Positions 17,257-26,585 of a stretch of 64,000 nt of DNA are shown piece by piece. Origin of the DNA: an uncultured Aurantimonas sp. (GTDB taxonomy: Bacteria; Pseudomonadota; Alphaproteobacteria; Rhizobiales; Rhizobiaceae); assembly GCA_947488615.1 (NCBI GenBank), contig CANKZU010000013.1, forward strand, positions 1 through 64,000. The letters run 5' to 3'. The notes below the pieces were generated by a model. The model ran no database searches and had not been told where the DNA came from. It saw only the letters and a list, made by a program, of their open reading frames with translations. The number at the start of each line of letters is the position of its first letter. Within the stretch, counting starts at the first letter, position 1. The position numbers and the translations under genes were made by a program.

Positions 17257-17961
17257 CTATTCGGACTGGGCGGAGAGTTCCTGTAAGAGGAACTCCGTCG
17301 TCAGGCGGAAATGCGCGGCGACGAGGTGGGCAGCCCGGTCGGCATTACGATCGAGCACTGCCTCCGCGATGTCGCGATGTTCGCCGGCAAGATCACGTTC
17401 GCCGCGCTTCAGATCCACAGAGGCGCGACGATAGCGATCGCATTGGTTGTGCAGCAGCTGGCGAACGTGCAGCAGCCATGTGGAGCCGCAGGCAGACACG
17501 GTGGCAAGATGAAAATCGCTGTTGGCAACTTCCCAATCCGACAGCGCGTCGTGGTCTCCGGTCTTCAGCACAACATCGAGCTTTGCCAGCCGGTAAGCCG
17601 CCCCTACAAGTTGTGATTCCCACACGGAGTCACCCTTTTCGATGGCCATTCGCAGCATCTGGACTTCGATGACCGTTCGAGCCGTGTTCAGATCTTCGAA
17701 CTCGGCCGCCTCCAGGGGCGCCACCGAGAATCCCCGGTTGCCGGTTGCGATGACCAGCCCGTCCGCCGCCAAGCGCTGCAGCGCCTCCCTCAGAGGGGTC
17801 GGGCCAACCTCATACAGCCGGCTCAAGCGCTCGATTCGTAGCCTCTCATTCGGCGAACGCACTCCAGTGATGATGTCGCGGTGAAGCGTCCGGTAGGCGG
17901 CATCCGTCAGGGTCATCCCGGGATCGACGCTGAGCGGCCCGCGCGAAATTTCCATGTCCAT
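17257..17961 (-). CDS. GntR-family regulator with FCD ligand domain
   Basis: A 234-residue regulator. The winged helix (about 15-75) includes AYRTLHRDIITGVRSPNERL, YEVGPTPLREALQRLAADGLV and GFSVAPL, the classic GntR signature. The C-terminal all-helical FCD domain (about 85-225) carries the metal-binding Asp/His pattern in NSDFHLATVSACGS and EHRDIAEAVLDRNADRAAHLVAAHF. It is divergent from the TAXI-TRAP transporter genes and probably controls them. An in-frame start at 18024 would add 21 residues; I prefer 17961 (MDMEISRG) on family length. The effector is unknown, probably an organic acid. Confidence 0.88.
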   Translation of the reverse strand: MDMEISRGPLSVDPGMTLTDAAYRTLHRDIITGVRSPNERLRIERLSRLYEVGPTPLREALQRLAADGLVIATGNRGFSVAPLEAAEFEDLNTARTVIEVQMLRMAIEKGDSVWESQLVGAAYRLAKLDVVLKTGDHDALSDWEVANSDFHLATVSACGSTWLLHVRQLLHNQCDRYRRASVDLKRGERDLAGEHRDIAEAVLDRNADRAAHLVAAHFRLTTEFLLQELSAQSE

Positions 17962-18330
17962 CGGTCCGAGATGCTCCCGAATTGTCGGCCGGCGCCAGCC
18001 GCCATTGCACGCCGTTGGTGGCAACCTATCCCGATCAGAGCGGCACGTTGAGTCCGTACGCCCCCACGCTCGCCTCGCACAGAGGGTTGACAGCGAGGAA
18101 TAGCCATGTTCGCATATATTCTATCGATAAAACAACAAAGCATCGCTAAAATGGTGTCAGTAAACTTCGAGCGGGGCGGACGGTGGGGGCCAGTCGGGGA
18201 GAGATTGCCGTCTGCAGGGCCGGGGAGGCCGGCCCCGTCCGGAGCGGCAAGAACGGCCGACGGAGGTGACCGTGAGTGGCTCGGGACGCCAGACAATATG
18301 ACGCGCCAATAAACCTTCAGGGAGGAAGAC
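17962..18330. promoter_or_regulatory. Divergent promoter/operator region of GntR regulator and TRAP operon
   Basis: About 370 bp between divergent genes. TTGACA at 18087-18092 (plus strand) is a perfect -35 box, but no convincing -10 box sits at 16-18 bp. An AT-rich patch at 18108-18155, unusual here, includes the palindrome TATCGATA (18122-18129) and is a candidate binding site for the regulator. AGGGAGGA lies just before the binding-protein ATG. Confidence 0.35.
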
Positions 18331-19293
18331 ATGACGACAAGCAAGGCAATTGCCTACACGCTAGCGGCCGGCTTGGCCGCCGCATTGGTTCCCGCCGCCT
18401 ATGCCCAAGACAAAACGAGCATCGCCTGGGGCGGCTCGAATCCGGGCGGTGTTATGTACTACATGGTCGGTGTGGCGGGGACCGAACTCAGCAAGGACCT
18501 GCCCGACGTCAACATCACTCAAGTGACGACCGGCGGCTCGACCGAGAACGCCAAGCGTTTGATCAAGGGCGAACTCGACATGGGGATCGTCTACGGCTCG
18601 CACGTCTATATGTCCCAGGAACCGACTGGGCCATTCGCCGATGGAGCGAAAGGGGACATGCTGCGTGGCGTGGCGATGGCCTACGAGGGACCGACCTATT
18701 TCGTGACCCTCGGCGACAGCGACATCAAGACGATCGACGATCTGGCGGGCAAGAAGGTCGCGCTCGGGCCCCCGGGATCAGGTACCGTCTTCAACTGCTC
18801 GAACATTCTGACCGCGCTCGGCGTTCTCGACAAGGTCGAGCCGCAGATGATGACGTTCGCCGATGCCGGTCGGGCGCTTGGCAATGGTCAGATCGATGCT
18901 TTTTGCCAGTCATCCTCCCCGGCTGCGGCGGTCACCGAACTCGCCGAAACGCGCGAGATTCGCATCGTTCCTTACGACGACGGACAGTTGGCCTCGATCA
19001 GCGAGACTTACCCCTTCTACCACAAGGGAACCATGCCGGAGACGACCTACAAGGGCGTTCCGGCAACGGACATGCCCTTCACCACGGTCTACTGGGTGGC
19101 CCACGAGCGCGTTCCGGAAGACGTGGTCAAGCGGATCGTCGCGTCAGCCTACAAGCGCCAGGACGCGTTGGCCAACGGACACAAAGCCTGGGCTCAGATG
19201 AAGCCGGACGTCGAAAACTTCGAGGCGCTCGGCGTGCCGATGCATCCGGGCGCGGCGGCCTATTATTCCGAGCAGGGCGAGACCGCGAAATAG
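18331..19293 (+). CDS. TAXI-family TRAP transporter substrate-binding protein
   Basis: A 320-residue periplasmic protein: signal peptide (AAGLAAALVPAAYAQ, cleaved near residue 26), then a TAXI-type binding domain with WGGSNPGGVMYYMVGVAG, VTTGGSTENAKRLIKGELDMG and KKVALGPPGSGT. It delivers its ligand to the fused TRAP permease downstream. TAXI ligands are mostly unknown; characterised members bind dicarboxylates or glutamate-like compounds. A strong Shine-Dalgarno precedes the ATG. A hairpin with a short T-run separates it from the permease gene. Confidence 0.93.
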   Translation: MTTSKAIAYTLAAGLAAALVPAAYAQDKTSIAWGGSNPGGVMYYMVGVAGTELSKDLPDVNITQVTTGGSTENAKRLIKGELDMGIVYGSHVYMSQEPTGPFADGAKGDMLRGVAMAYEGPTYFVTLGDSDIKTIDDLAGKKVALGPPGSGTVFNCSNILTALGVLDKVEPQMMTFADAGRALGNGQIDAFCQSSSPAAAVTELAETREIRIVPYDDGQLASISETYPFYHKGTMPETTYKGVPATDMPFTTVYWVAHERVPEDVVKRIVASAYKRQDALANGHKAWAQMKPDVENFEALGVPMHPGAAAYYSEQGETAK

Positions 19294-19323
19294 ACCTGCT
19301 GAACCAACCGGAATGACACCTTC

Positions 19324-19357
19324 GGCCCTGCTTTCGCGTCGCGGAGCAGGGCCTTTT
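19324..19357 (+). terminator. Attenuator-like terminator between TRAP binding protein and permease
   Basis: A perfect 9-bp stem, GGCCCTGCT / AGCAGGGCC, with a 12-base loop is followed by TTTT. It sits in the 83-bp gap inside the operon. Partial termination here would give more binding protein than permease, as is usual for such systems. Confidence 0.75.
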
Positions 19358-19376
19358 AACCACGAAAAGACAGACG

Positions 19377-21284
19377 ATGGTCGATGTGTCCTGGCTATTT
19401 CGCGTTGATGGCACACGACGGACCCTGAGCGGTCCCTACGCGCTCGCTTTCAATTTGATCGCCATCGGGTTCAGCGGTTTCTATCTCTACACCTCCGGGT
19501 TCGGCCTCGTTTCCACCCAGACCAACCGCGGCATCTATCTGATGCTGACGTCGGTTCTGGTCTTTCTTCTCTATCCCGCGCGAAAGGGCTCGCCGACGCA
19601 CCGGCCGAGCGTCCTCGATCTCATGCTGGCTGCCGCGACCGTGGCGTCCGTCTGGTACTGGATCGACCAGTATGTCAGCTACGCGATGTTCCGGGTTTCC
19701 TCACCCAATACGGCTGATCTGGCGATGGGGGCGATCGCGATCGGGGTGATGCTGGAGACCAGCCGTCGCGCCCTCGGGCCGATCATCTCGATCATCGCCA
19801 TCGTCTTTCTGCTCCAGCTCTATTTTGGTGCGTATCTGCCAGGTCGTCTGGCCAATCCGGGTATGTCGGTCGAGCGCATTCTGGAGTTCACCTACTCGAC
19901 CCAGGAGGCGCTGTTCGGCGTCGTCACCGCCACCTTCGCCACCTTCGTCTTTCCATTCATGATCTTCGGGGCGTTTTTGGAACGCTCCGGGGCGGGCGCC
20001 TTTTTCATGGACCTTGGCACGGCCCTGGCCGGTCGCTGGCGCGGGGGTCCGGCGAAAGTCGCCGTGATGACCTCGGCGCTGTTCGGCTCGATCTCGGGCT
20101 CGTCGGTCGCCAATGTGGTGACCACCGGTTCATTCACCATTCCGCTGATGAAGCGCACCGGCTTTCGCTCGCATGACGCGGGCGCAATCGAAGCGATCGC
20201 ATCGACCGGCGGGCAGTTCATGCCGCCAGTCATGGGCGCCGGCGTCTTCATCCTGGCGACGCTGACCGAGACCAGCTACCTGACCATCGCCGTCATGAAC
20301 ATCATTCCGGCTGTGGTGTTTTTCGTCTTTCTTCTGTCGATGGTTGATCTGGAGGCCGTGCGGCTCGACCTCAAGGGATTGCCGGCCGAGGAAATCCCGC
20401 GGCTGCGGACAGTTCTGGCCAAGGGCTGGCACTTTTTCATTCCGCTGATTACCGTGATCGGACTGTTGTTTTCGGGATTCTCGGCCGACTTCTGCGCTTT
20501 CTGGGGCACTGTCTCGGCCGCGGCCCTGTCGTGGCTGCGCCGCGAAACTCGCATGGGGCCGACGGCCATAGCCCAGGCCATGGTTGGCGGCGCCCAGAGC
20601 AACGCGGCCGCCGGCGCGGCGATCGGAACGCTCGGCGTCATCATAGGCGGGATCGTTCTCGCCGGGCTAGGGCTCAAATTCTCCGCAGTGTTGATCGATT
20701 TCTCCGGCGGCTACCTGTTCATCGCGCTGTGTCTGGTAACGCTGGTGTCGGTCATCATCGGCATGGGCAGCAGCACCACCGGCTCCTACATCATCCTGTC
20801 GGTGGTCGCGGCGCCGGCGCTGATCAATCTCGGCGTCCCGGTCGTCGCCGCGCATCTCGCTGTGTTCTATGCGGCCTGCCTTTCCAACATCACGCCGCCG
20901 GTCTGTGTCGCCGCTTTCGCCGGGGCCGCGATCGCAGGCGCGCCCCCGATGCGAACAGGCTTCGCGGCGCTCAAGTTTGGGGCGACTCTGGTGCTGATGC
21001 CGTTCAGCTTCGTCTATGTGCCGGAACTGCTATTGCAAGGCTCGGCCGTCGACATCGCCTACACCACCGCCCTCTACACGCTAGGAGCCGTGCTGCTGGC
21101 GATCGCGATCCAGGGGACGGAACCGATTGGCGGCACGGTGTCCGGTTTTCGACGCATCGTTTTCGCCGCCGCGGGCGGGCTCCTGATGTTTCCGACGACG
21201 ATCTGGATCGACATTGCCGGACTGGCGCTGCTTGCAGTAGCGGCCGCGCCGACCTGGGCCGCGCGGCGGGCGCCAGCCGCCTAG
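19377..21284 (+). CDS. TRAP transporter permease, fused 4TM-12TM (DctQM-type)
   Basis: A 635-residue inner-membrane protein with the small (DctQ-like, about 1-130) and large (DctM-like, about 130-600) membrane parts fused, as is normal in TAXI systems. Conserved large-subunit blocks are visible: FGSISGSSVANVVTTGSFTI near 240, ASTGGQFMPPVMGAGVFI near 280, LVSVIIGMGSSTTGSY near 460 and AACLSNITPPVCVAAFAGAA near 500. It uses the ion gradient to import the ligand handed over by the upstream binding protein. Confidence 0.95.
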   Translation: MVDVSWLFRVDGTRRTLSGPYALAFNLIAIGFSGFYLYTSGFGLVSTQTNRGIYLMLTSVLVFLLYPARKGSPTHRPSVLDLMLAAATVASVWYWIDQYVSYAMFRVSSPNTADLAMGAIAIGVMLETSRRALGPIISIIAIVFLLQLYFGAYLPGRLANPGMSVERILEFTYSTQEALFGVVTATFATFVFPFMIFGAFLERSGAGAFFMDLGTALAGRWRGGPAKVAVMTSALFGSISGSSVANVVTTGSFTIPLMKRTGFRSHDAGAIEAIASTGGQFMPPVMGAGVFILATLTETSYLTIAVMNIIPAVVFFVFLLSMVDLEAVRLDLKGLPAEEIPRLRTVLAKGWHFFIPLITVIGLLFSGFSADFCAFWGTVSAAALSWLRRETRMGPTAIAQAMVGGAQSNAAAGAAIGTLGVIIGGIVLAGLGLKFSAVLIDFSGGYLFIALCLVTLVSVIIGMGSSTTGSYIILSVVAAPALINLGVPVVAAHLAVFYAACLSNITPPVCVAAFAGAAIAGAPPMRTGFAALKFGATLVLMPFSFVYVPELLLQGSAVDIAYTTALYTLGAVLLAIAIQGTEPIGGTVSGFRRIVFAAAGGLLMFPTTIWIDIAGLALLAVAAAPTWAARRAPAA

Positions 21285-21357
21285 AAAATCCTCATGCTCG
21301 CAGCATACGTCCCGGCCGACCGTCGGAAGACGGTGGGCGCTCGCGGACCGGTGCAAG

Positions 21358-22377
21358 TCACTTTGAGGGAACCGGTGCGTCCTCCCGCATGAGGCCCTCT
21401 GATCGCAGGTCCGACCACAGCCCGGCGGGTATCGGCCGATGCATGAGCTCCAGGTTGCGGTCGAGATGCGCGCGGGCGGCAACGCCCGGAATCACGGCCG
21501 CAACGCTCGGATGGGTCAGCGGAAACTGCAGGGCCGCGGCCGCCAGCGGCACGTCATGGGCGTTGCAGACGGTCTCGATCCGGCGCGTCCGTTCGAGGAT
21601 TTCGGGCGGGGCGGGCTCGTAGTCGTAGGTGGCGCCGGCTTTCGGCCCCGTCGCCAGGATGCCCGAGTTGAACGGACCGCCGATGACGATCGAGACGTCC
21701 TCGCGCTGGCACCGCGGCAGGAACGTATCGAGCGCCGTCTGTTCCAGCAGCGTGTAGCGCCCGGCCAGCAGGAAGACATCCCAGCGGCCGTGATCCATCG
21801 CCTCCTCGCAGACCTGCCATTCATTGACGCCGAGCCCGATCGCCTTGACGTCGCCATTGCGCCGCAGCTCGTCGAGCGCGCGGTAACCGCCCTCCATCGC
21901 CTCGCGGAACAGGGCCGGATGCGCCTCGGCGCCATGGGTCATCGCGCCGATGTCGTGCAAATAGAGGATGTCGACCCGGTCGATGCCGAGCCTTTGCAGA
22001 CTGTCCTCGTGCGAGCGCATGACGCCGTCGTAGGAATAGTCGTAATCGGAGCGGAACGGGGCGGCGTCGATGAATTTCTCGCGGTCCGGATGGGGTCCAC
22101 GGTCCGGCCGGATCAGCCGTCCTACCTTGGTCGAGATGACGGCGTCCCGCCAGGGCAGCGAACGGAAAGCGTCGCCGAAGCGCCGCTCCGAGAGGCCGAA
22201 GCCGTAATAGGGCGCGGTGTCGAAATAGCGCAGGCCCGCGTCCCATGCCGAGCGGATCAGCGCATGGGCCTCGTCCTCGACCACCGGGGCGAAGAGGTTT
22301 CCCAGCGGCGCCCCGCCGAAACCGAATTCGGTGACCCGGACGCCGGTGCGTCCGATCTCGCGAAGTGGAAATTGCAA
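21358..22377 (-). CDS. Aldo/keto reductase (L-fucose / D-threo-aldose dehydrogenase-like)
   Basis: A 339-residue AKR enzyme. Catalytic residues are in place: Asp and Tyr in YFDTAPYYGFGLSERRFG (about 47-64), Lys in VISTKVGR and His in LYLHDIG. The C-terminal NAD(P) site includes VAAVIPGVAARAHLDRNLEL. Close family patterns are those of L-fucose dehydrogenase, which oxidises L-fucose (or D-arabinose, L-galactose) to the lactone. The context supports this: it is divergent from genes for a lactonase, the mutarotase FucU, a second lactonase and a sugar ABC importer. Confidence 0.88.
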   Translation of the reverse strand: MQFPLREIGRTGVRVTEFGFGGAPLGNLFAPVVEDEAHALIRSAWDAGLRYFDTAPYYGFGLSERRFGDAFRSLPWRDAVISTKVGRLIRPDRGPHPDREKFIDAAPFRSDYDYSYDGVMRSHEDSLQRLGIDRVDILYLHDIGAMTHGAEAHPALFREAMEGGYRALDELRRNGDVKAIGLGVNEWQVCEEAMDHGRWDVFLLAGRYTLLEQTALDTFLPRCQREDVSIVIGGPFNSGILATGPKAGATYDYEPAPPEILERTRRIETVCNAHDVPLAAAALQFPLTHPSVAAVIPGVAARAHLDRNLELMHRPIPAGLWSDLRSEGLMREDAPVPSK

Positions 22378-22689
22378 GGGTTCATTCTCCTGGTGGGTTC
22401 GGGGCGCTCACTGCGATTGGCTGGCGAATTGTGTTCAGAACATAGGCCGGATTGCCCGCCGCCGCCACGCCGTGGAAGCAGTACTACTGCGAGGTGACCC
22501 GGCACATCGCGCCCGAACTCGCCGCGCGCTTCATCCCCGGCTACCATCGCCCTCGTGATTCTTCTGCCGTAGTTGGCGGTGGGCCATTCACGACAATCCG
22601 GTCACGATTGGCGTGGCGGACAGGTCCGTAAGATTGAACCGCAAAGCCGGGGTCGGGACCCAACGAAAGACAGAGCGGAAGAAGAGAGA
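22378..22689. other. Divergent promoter region of the sugar locus, with possible gene remnant
   Basis: This 312-bp gap separates the aldo/keto reductase from the SMP-30 gene. Presumed divergent promoters lie here. On the plus strand, 22480-22570 reads as protein-like sequence (WKQYYCEVTRHIAPELAARF, then PGYHRP) with no start codon or ribosome site of its own. It may be the tail of a lost gene. I do not recognise the family. Confidence 0.35.
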
Positions 22690-23622
22690 ATGGGCACGGA
22701 ACAGACATTTCTTGCCGCCGAGGACGCGCGCTTTGCGTCGTTCTTTCCGGCGGGTTCCACACTGGAGCGGATCGCGGAGGGCTTCATCTGGGCCGAAGGC
22801 CCGGTGTGGTTCGACGAAATCGCGGAGCTGCGGTTTTCGGACATTCCCAACAACCGGATGATGGCGTGGTCCGAGCATGCCGGGTTGCGGGTCTTCCGCC
22901 AGCCGGCGCAGTGGACCAACGGCCACACCCGCGATCGCACCGGGGCGATGATTTCCTGCGAACATGGCGGGCGCTGCATCAGCCGTACGACGATGGATGG
23001 AGGCTATGAGGTGCTGGCCACCCATTGGCGGGGAAAACGCCTGAACTCGCCCAACGACGTCGTGGTCAAATCCGACGGCTCGATCTGGTTCACCGATCCG
23101 CCCTACGGCATCGTCTCCGACCATGAGGGCATCCGCGCCGAGAGCGAGATCGGCGGCAACCACGTCTACCGGATCGACCCGGCGAGCGGCGTGGTCGAGC
23201 GTATCGCCGACGATTTCGACCGGCCCAACGGCCTTGCCTTCTCGCCCGACGAGACGACGCTCTATGTTGCCGATTCCGGACGGGCGAGGGGGCACGGCTT
23301 CGGCTCCGACGACAGCCGGCCGCATCATGTGCGGGCGCTGGAGGTCATCGACGGATGTCGGCTCGGCGCCAGCCGCGTCGTCGCGGAGATCGACCGCGTG
23401 CCCGACGGGCTGCGCGTCGATACCGAGGGGCTGTTGTGGGTGTCGGCCGCCGACGGGGTCCATTGTCTGACACCGTCCGGTCAGCGGCTCGGCCGGGTTC
23501 TGGTGCCGGAGGTCGTCGCCAATCTGACCTTCGGCGGTCCGGGTCGCTCGCGGCTGTTCATTTGCGCGACCAGCGCGATTTATGCAGTGGACACGACCCG
23601 ATGTGGCGCGCAAATCTCATGA
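22690..23622 (+). CDS. SMP-30/gluconolactonase-family lactonase (cytoplasmic)
   Basis: A 310-residue six-bladed beta-propeller hydrolase. Typical blocks are FIWAEGPVWF (metal-ligand Glu near 31), RFSDIPNNRMMAWSE, MISCEHGGRCI, LNSPNDVVVKSDGSIWFTDP (Asn ligand) and DDFDRPNGLAFSPDE (Asn, Asp). No signal peptide is seen. The start at 22690 follows AGAGAGA. In this locus it probably opens the sugar lactone made by the dehydrogenase. It shares the layout of the exported paralogue at 50646-51692. Confidence 0.9.
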   Translation: MGTEQTFLAAEDARFASFFPAGSTLERIAEGFIWAEGPVWFDEIAELRFSDIPNNRMMAWSEHAGLRVFRQPAQWTNGHTRDRTGAMISCEHGGRCISRTTMDGGYEVLATHWRGKRLNSPNDVVVKSDGSIWFTDPPYGIVSDHEGIRAESEIGGNHVYRIDPASGVVERIADDFDRPNGLAFSPDETTLYVADSGRARGHGFGSDDSRPHHVRALEVIDGCRLGASRVVAEIDRVPDGLRVDTEGLLWVSAADGVHCLTPSGQRLGRVLVPEVVANLTFGGPGRSRLFICATSAIYAVDTTRCGAQIS

Positions 23623-23717
23623 GGCTGGGAGAACATGAACAGCGATGAAGGCGACTTGACGGGACGACTGAGTTCAAGCCGACAAGGGAAGAGGCCATCG
23701 GAGGGGGGGATGAGTGC

Positions 23718-24167
23718 ATGCTGAAGGGGATCGACCCGCTCTTGAATCCGGAGCTTCTCCAGGTGCTCGCGGCGATGGGGCACGGTGACGAGATCGTGCT
23801 GGTGGACGCCAATTTCCCGGCGGAATCGGTGGCGCGCGAAACCGTTCACGGGCTGGCGATCCGCGCCGATTGCTCCGTGCCGCGAGCGGTCCAGGCGGTG
23901 CTGACGCTGTTGCCGATCGATAATTTCGAGCCGGGGGCCGTGCGGTGTATGGAGGTGGTCGGCGATCCTCAGGCGGTGCCCGAGGTGGTCGCGGAGGCCG
24001 CGACGTTTTTCGCGGCCGAGGGCGCCGACATCACCGGCGTCCCGCGCTTCGACTTCTATGACGAGGCCAAGCGGGCCTTTGCCATCGTCCAGACGGCCGA
24101 GCGGCGGCTCTATGGCAACTTCATCATCCGCAAGGGGGTGATATCGCCGCCCGACAAGACGGCTTGA
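23718..24167 (+). CDS. fucU: L-fucose mutarotase family protein (FucU/RbsD)
   Basis: A 149-residue cytosolic protein of the RbsD/FucU family, which interconverts anomers of L-fucose or related sugars. Characteristic segments: LLNPELLQVLAAMGHGDEIV (catalytic His in MGHGD), VDANFPAES and the C-terminal ERRLYGNFIIRKG with the substrate Tyr. Family length is normal (about 145). GGAGGGG precedes the start codon. It lies 96 bases after the SMP-30 gene and 10 bases before the amidohydrolase gene. FucU in this neighbourhood is the best clue that the sugar is L-fucose-like. Confidence 0.9.
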   Translation: MLKGIDPLLNPELLQVLAAMGHGDEIVLVDANFPAESVARETVHGLAIRADCSVPRAVQAVLTLLPIDNFEPGAVRCMEVVGDPQAVPEVVAEAATFFAAEGADITGVPRFDFYDEAKRAFAIVQTAERRLYGNFIIRKGVISPPDKTA

Positions 24168-24177
24168 GGATGTCGGC

Positions 24178-25062
24178 ATGAGCGCCCGCATCGACGCCCA
24201 TTGCCATTTCTGGCGCCTGTCGCGCGGCGACTATGGCTGGCTGCAGTCGGGCGATCCGGCTCTCGCTTCGATCCGTCGCGACTTCGCGCCCGCCGATCTG
24301 CGCCCGCTGTCGGCGGCGGCGGGCATCGAATGCGTCGTCCTGGTGCAGGCCGCGCCGAGCGCCGCCGAGACCGATTTCATGCTGGCGCTGGCCGCGGACT
24401 ACGCCGAGATCGCGGGCGTGGTCGGCTGGGTTGATCTCGCTTCGCCCGAGGCCGCCAGGCGGCTCGAAACGCTGGCGCAAAACCCGGCGTTGAAATCCGT
24501 CCGGCCGATGCTCCAGGACATCCCCGATCCGGACTGGTTGCTGACAGCGCCCGCCACCGGGGCTCTGGATGCGCTCGACCGTCTCGGCCTTCGCTTCGAC
24601 GCTCTGGTGCTGCCGGTGCATCTCGACCGGCTTCTGCTGTTTGCCGAACGCCGCCCCGACTTGCCGATCATCATCGATCATGCGGCCAAGCTGGCCCTTG
24701 GCGCGGCGGCGGATGACCCAAGGCATGCGCTTTGGGAGGAGGGGATGGCGCGGTTGGCGCGCGAGACGGACGCGGTCTGCAAGCTGTCGGGACTGCTCAC
24801 CGAAATACGCCCCGATCAGCGGCAGAGCGAAGCGGCCGCGCTCGCCATGCTGCGCCCGGTGGTCGAGAAGCTGCTTGGCTGGTTCGGCCCCCAGCGCCTG
24901 ATCTGGGGCTCGGATTGGCCGGTGCTGACCTTGGCCGCGCCGCACGAAGGATGGGTTCGGATCACCGACGCGCTGCTCGAGCCGCTTTCGCCCGACGAGC
25001 GGGCCGCCATTCTCGGTGACAACGCCGTGACCTTCTACGGGCTTGGGGAGGCCGCCGCATGA
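24178..25062 (+). CDS. Amidohydrolase-family lactonase (L-fuconolactonase-like)
   Basis: A 294-residue amidohydrolase-2 (COG3618) TIM-barrel enzyme. Visible motifs are [10 protein letters not shown] (the D-x-H-x-H start of the barrel), [10 protein letters not shown] (His), VCKLSGL and [10 protein letters not shown] with the catalytic Asp near 245. Characterised COG3618 members hydrolyse L-fucono-1,5-lactone or other sugar lactones. Its stop codon overlaps the start of the ABC ATPase gene (ATGA), which ties it to the transporter. Confidence 0.88.
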   Translation: MSARIDAHCHFWRLSRGDYGWLQSGDPALASIRRDFAPADLRPLSAAAGIECVVLVQAAPSAAETDFMLALAADYAEIAGVVGWVDLASPEAARRLETLAQNPALKSVRPMLQDIPDPDWLLTAPATGALDALDRLGLRFDALVLPVHLDRLLLFAERRPDLPIIIDHAAKLALGAAADDPRHALWEEGMARLARETDAVCKLSGLLTEIRPDQRQSEAAALAMLRPVVEKLLGWFGPQRLIWGSDWPVLTLAAPHEGWVRITDALLEPLSPDERAAILGDNAVTFYGLGEAAA

Positions 25063-26585
25063 TCGCGCTGGTCCAGATGACCGGAATCGAAAAGCGCTTC
25101 CCCGGCGTGCATGCCCTGAAGGACGTGCATCTCGAGATTCTGCCGGGCGAGGTTCATGCCGTGATGGGCGAGAACGGCGCCGGCAAGTCGACGCTGATGA
25201 AGATCCTCTCCGGGATCTACCCGAGGGACAGCGGTGAGATCGTAGTCGAGGGCAACGCGGTCGAGATCGGCGGTCCGCGCGCGGCGCAGGACCTGGGCAT
25301 CGGCATCATCCATCAGGAACTCAGCCTGATGAACGATTTGACGATCGCCCAGAACATCTTCATCGGGCGCGAGCCGCGCCGCCGCTTCGGCCGGCTCGAC
25401 GAAGCGGCGCTGAACCGGCAGGCCGCCGACATCTTCGCCGGGATGAATCTCAAGCTCGACCCGCGCACCAAGGTCGAGCGGCTCACCATCGCCAAGCAGC
25501 AGATGGTCGAAATCGCCAAGGCGCTGTCCTTTCGCTCGCGCATCCTGATCATGGACGAGCCGACGGCGGCGCTCAACGATGCCGAGATCGAGGAGTTGTT
25601 CATCATCATCCGGCGGTTGAAGACCGAAGGTGTCGGCATCGTCTACATCTCGCACAAGATGGACGAGTTGAAGCGGATCGCCGACCGGGTGACGGTGATG
25701 CGCGATGGCGAGACGGTCGGAACCGTTTCCGCCGCCGACACGCCGGTCACTCGGATCATCGCGATGATGGTCGGCCGCGCCCTCAGCGACGGGGCGGCGG
25801 CACAGCCGGATTTGTCCGGCGCCGAAACGGCACTGGAAGTGCGCGGGCTCAGCCGCGGCCGGGAGATTCGCGACGTCAGCTTTGCCGTGAAGAAGGGTGA
25901 GATCCTTGGTTTCGCGGGACTGATGGGCGCCGGTCGCACCGAGGTGGCGCGGGCGATCTTCGGCGCCGATCCGCGCGATTCCGGCGACATTCTGGTGCAT
26001 GGGCGGACGTGTTCAATTCGCAGTCCGGCCGACGCCGTCAAAGCGGGGATCGGCTACCTCTCCGAGGATCGCAAGCATTTCGGGCTGGCGGTGTCCATGG
26101 ACGTGCGGGCTAACGTCGCCATGGCGAGCCTCGATCGATTCACCAGCCGCGCCGGCATGCTCGACGAGAACGGCATGGGGGAGGCCGCGCGAAGCTACAT
26201 CGACCAACTCGGCATCCGCACCCCGTCCGATAAGCAGGAGGTGCGGCTTCTGTCCGGCGGCAACCAGCAGAAGGTTGTCATCGCCAAATGGCTGCTGCGC
26301 GATTGCGACATCCTGATTTTCGACGAGCCGACACGCGGCATCGATGTCGGCGCCAAGAGCGAGATCTACAAGCTCCTGAACAGCCTTGCCGAACAAGGGC
26401 GCGCGATCATCGTCATCTCGTCCGAATTGCCCGAGGTGCTGCGGCTCAGCCACCGGATCGCGGTGATGTGCGAGGGTCGGTTGACCGGCATCCTGCAAGG
26501 CGGTTCCGGTACCAGCCAGGAAGATGTGATGCGTCTCGCGACGATGCGTGAGAGCGCGATGGAACCAGTGGGAGAACACGCATGA
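25059..26585 (+). CDS. Sugar ABC transporter ATP-binding protein (RbsA-type, two NBDs)
   Basis: A 508-residue ATPase with two nucleotide-binding domains, as in RbsA, MglA and XylG. Domain 1 (1-240): Walker [10 protein letters not shown], signature [15 protein letters not shown], Walker [12 protein letters not shown]. Domain 2 (260-500): the degenerate Walker [10 protein letters not shown], signature [17 protein letters not shown], Walker [15 protein letters not shown]. The divergence of domain 2 is normal for this family. It energises import with the permease and binding protein that follow. The coding region overlaps both neighbouring genes by 4 bases. Confidence 0.96.
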   Translation: MIALVQMTGIEKRFPGVHALKDVHLEILPGEVHAVMGENGAGKSTLMKILSGIYPRDSGEIVVEGNAVEIGGPRAAQDLGIGIIHQELSLMNDLTIAQNIFIGREPRRRFGRLDEAALNRQAADIFAGMNLKLDPRTKVERLTIAKQQMVEIAKALSFRSRILIMDEPTAALNDAEIEELFIIIRRLKTEGVGIVYISHKMDELKRIADRVTVMRDGETVGTVSAADTPVTRIIAMMVGRALSDGAAAQPDLSGAETALEVRGLSRGREIRDVSFAVKKGEILGFAGLMGAGRTEVARAIFGADPRDSGDILVHGRTCSIRSPADAVKAGIGYLSEDRKHFGLAVSMDVRANVAMASLDRFTSRAGMLDENGMGEAARSYIDQLGIRTPSDKQEVRLLSGGNQQKVVIAKWLLRDCDILIFDEPTRGIDVGAKSEIYKLLNSLAEQGRAIIVISSELPEVLRLSHRIAVMCEGRLTGILQGGSGTSQEDVMRLATMRESAMEPVGEHA

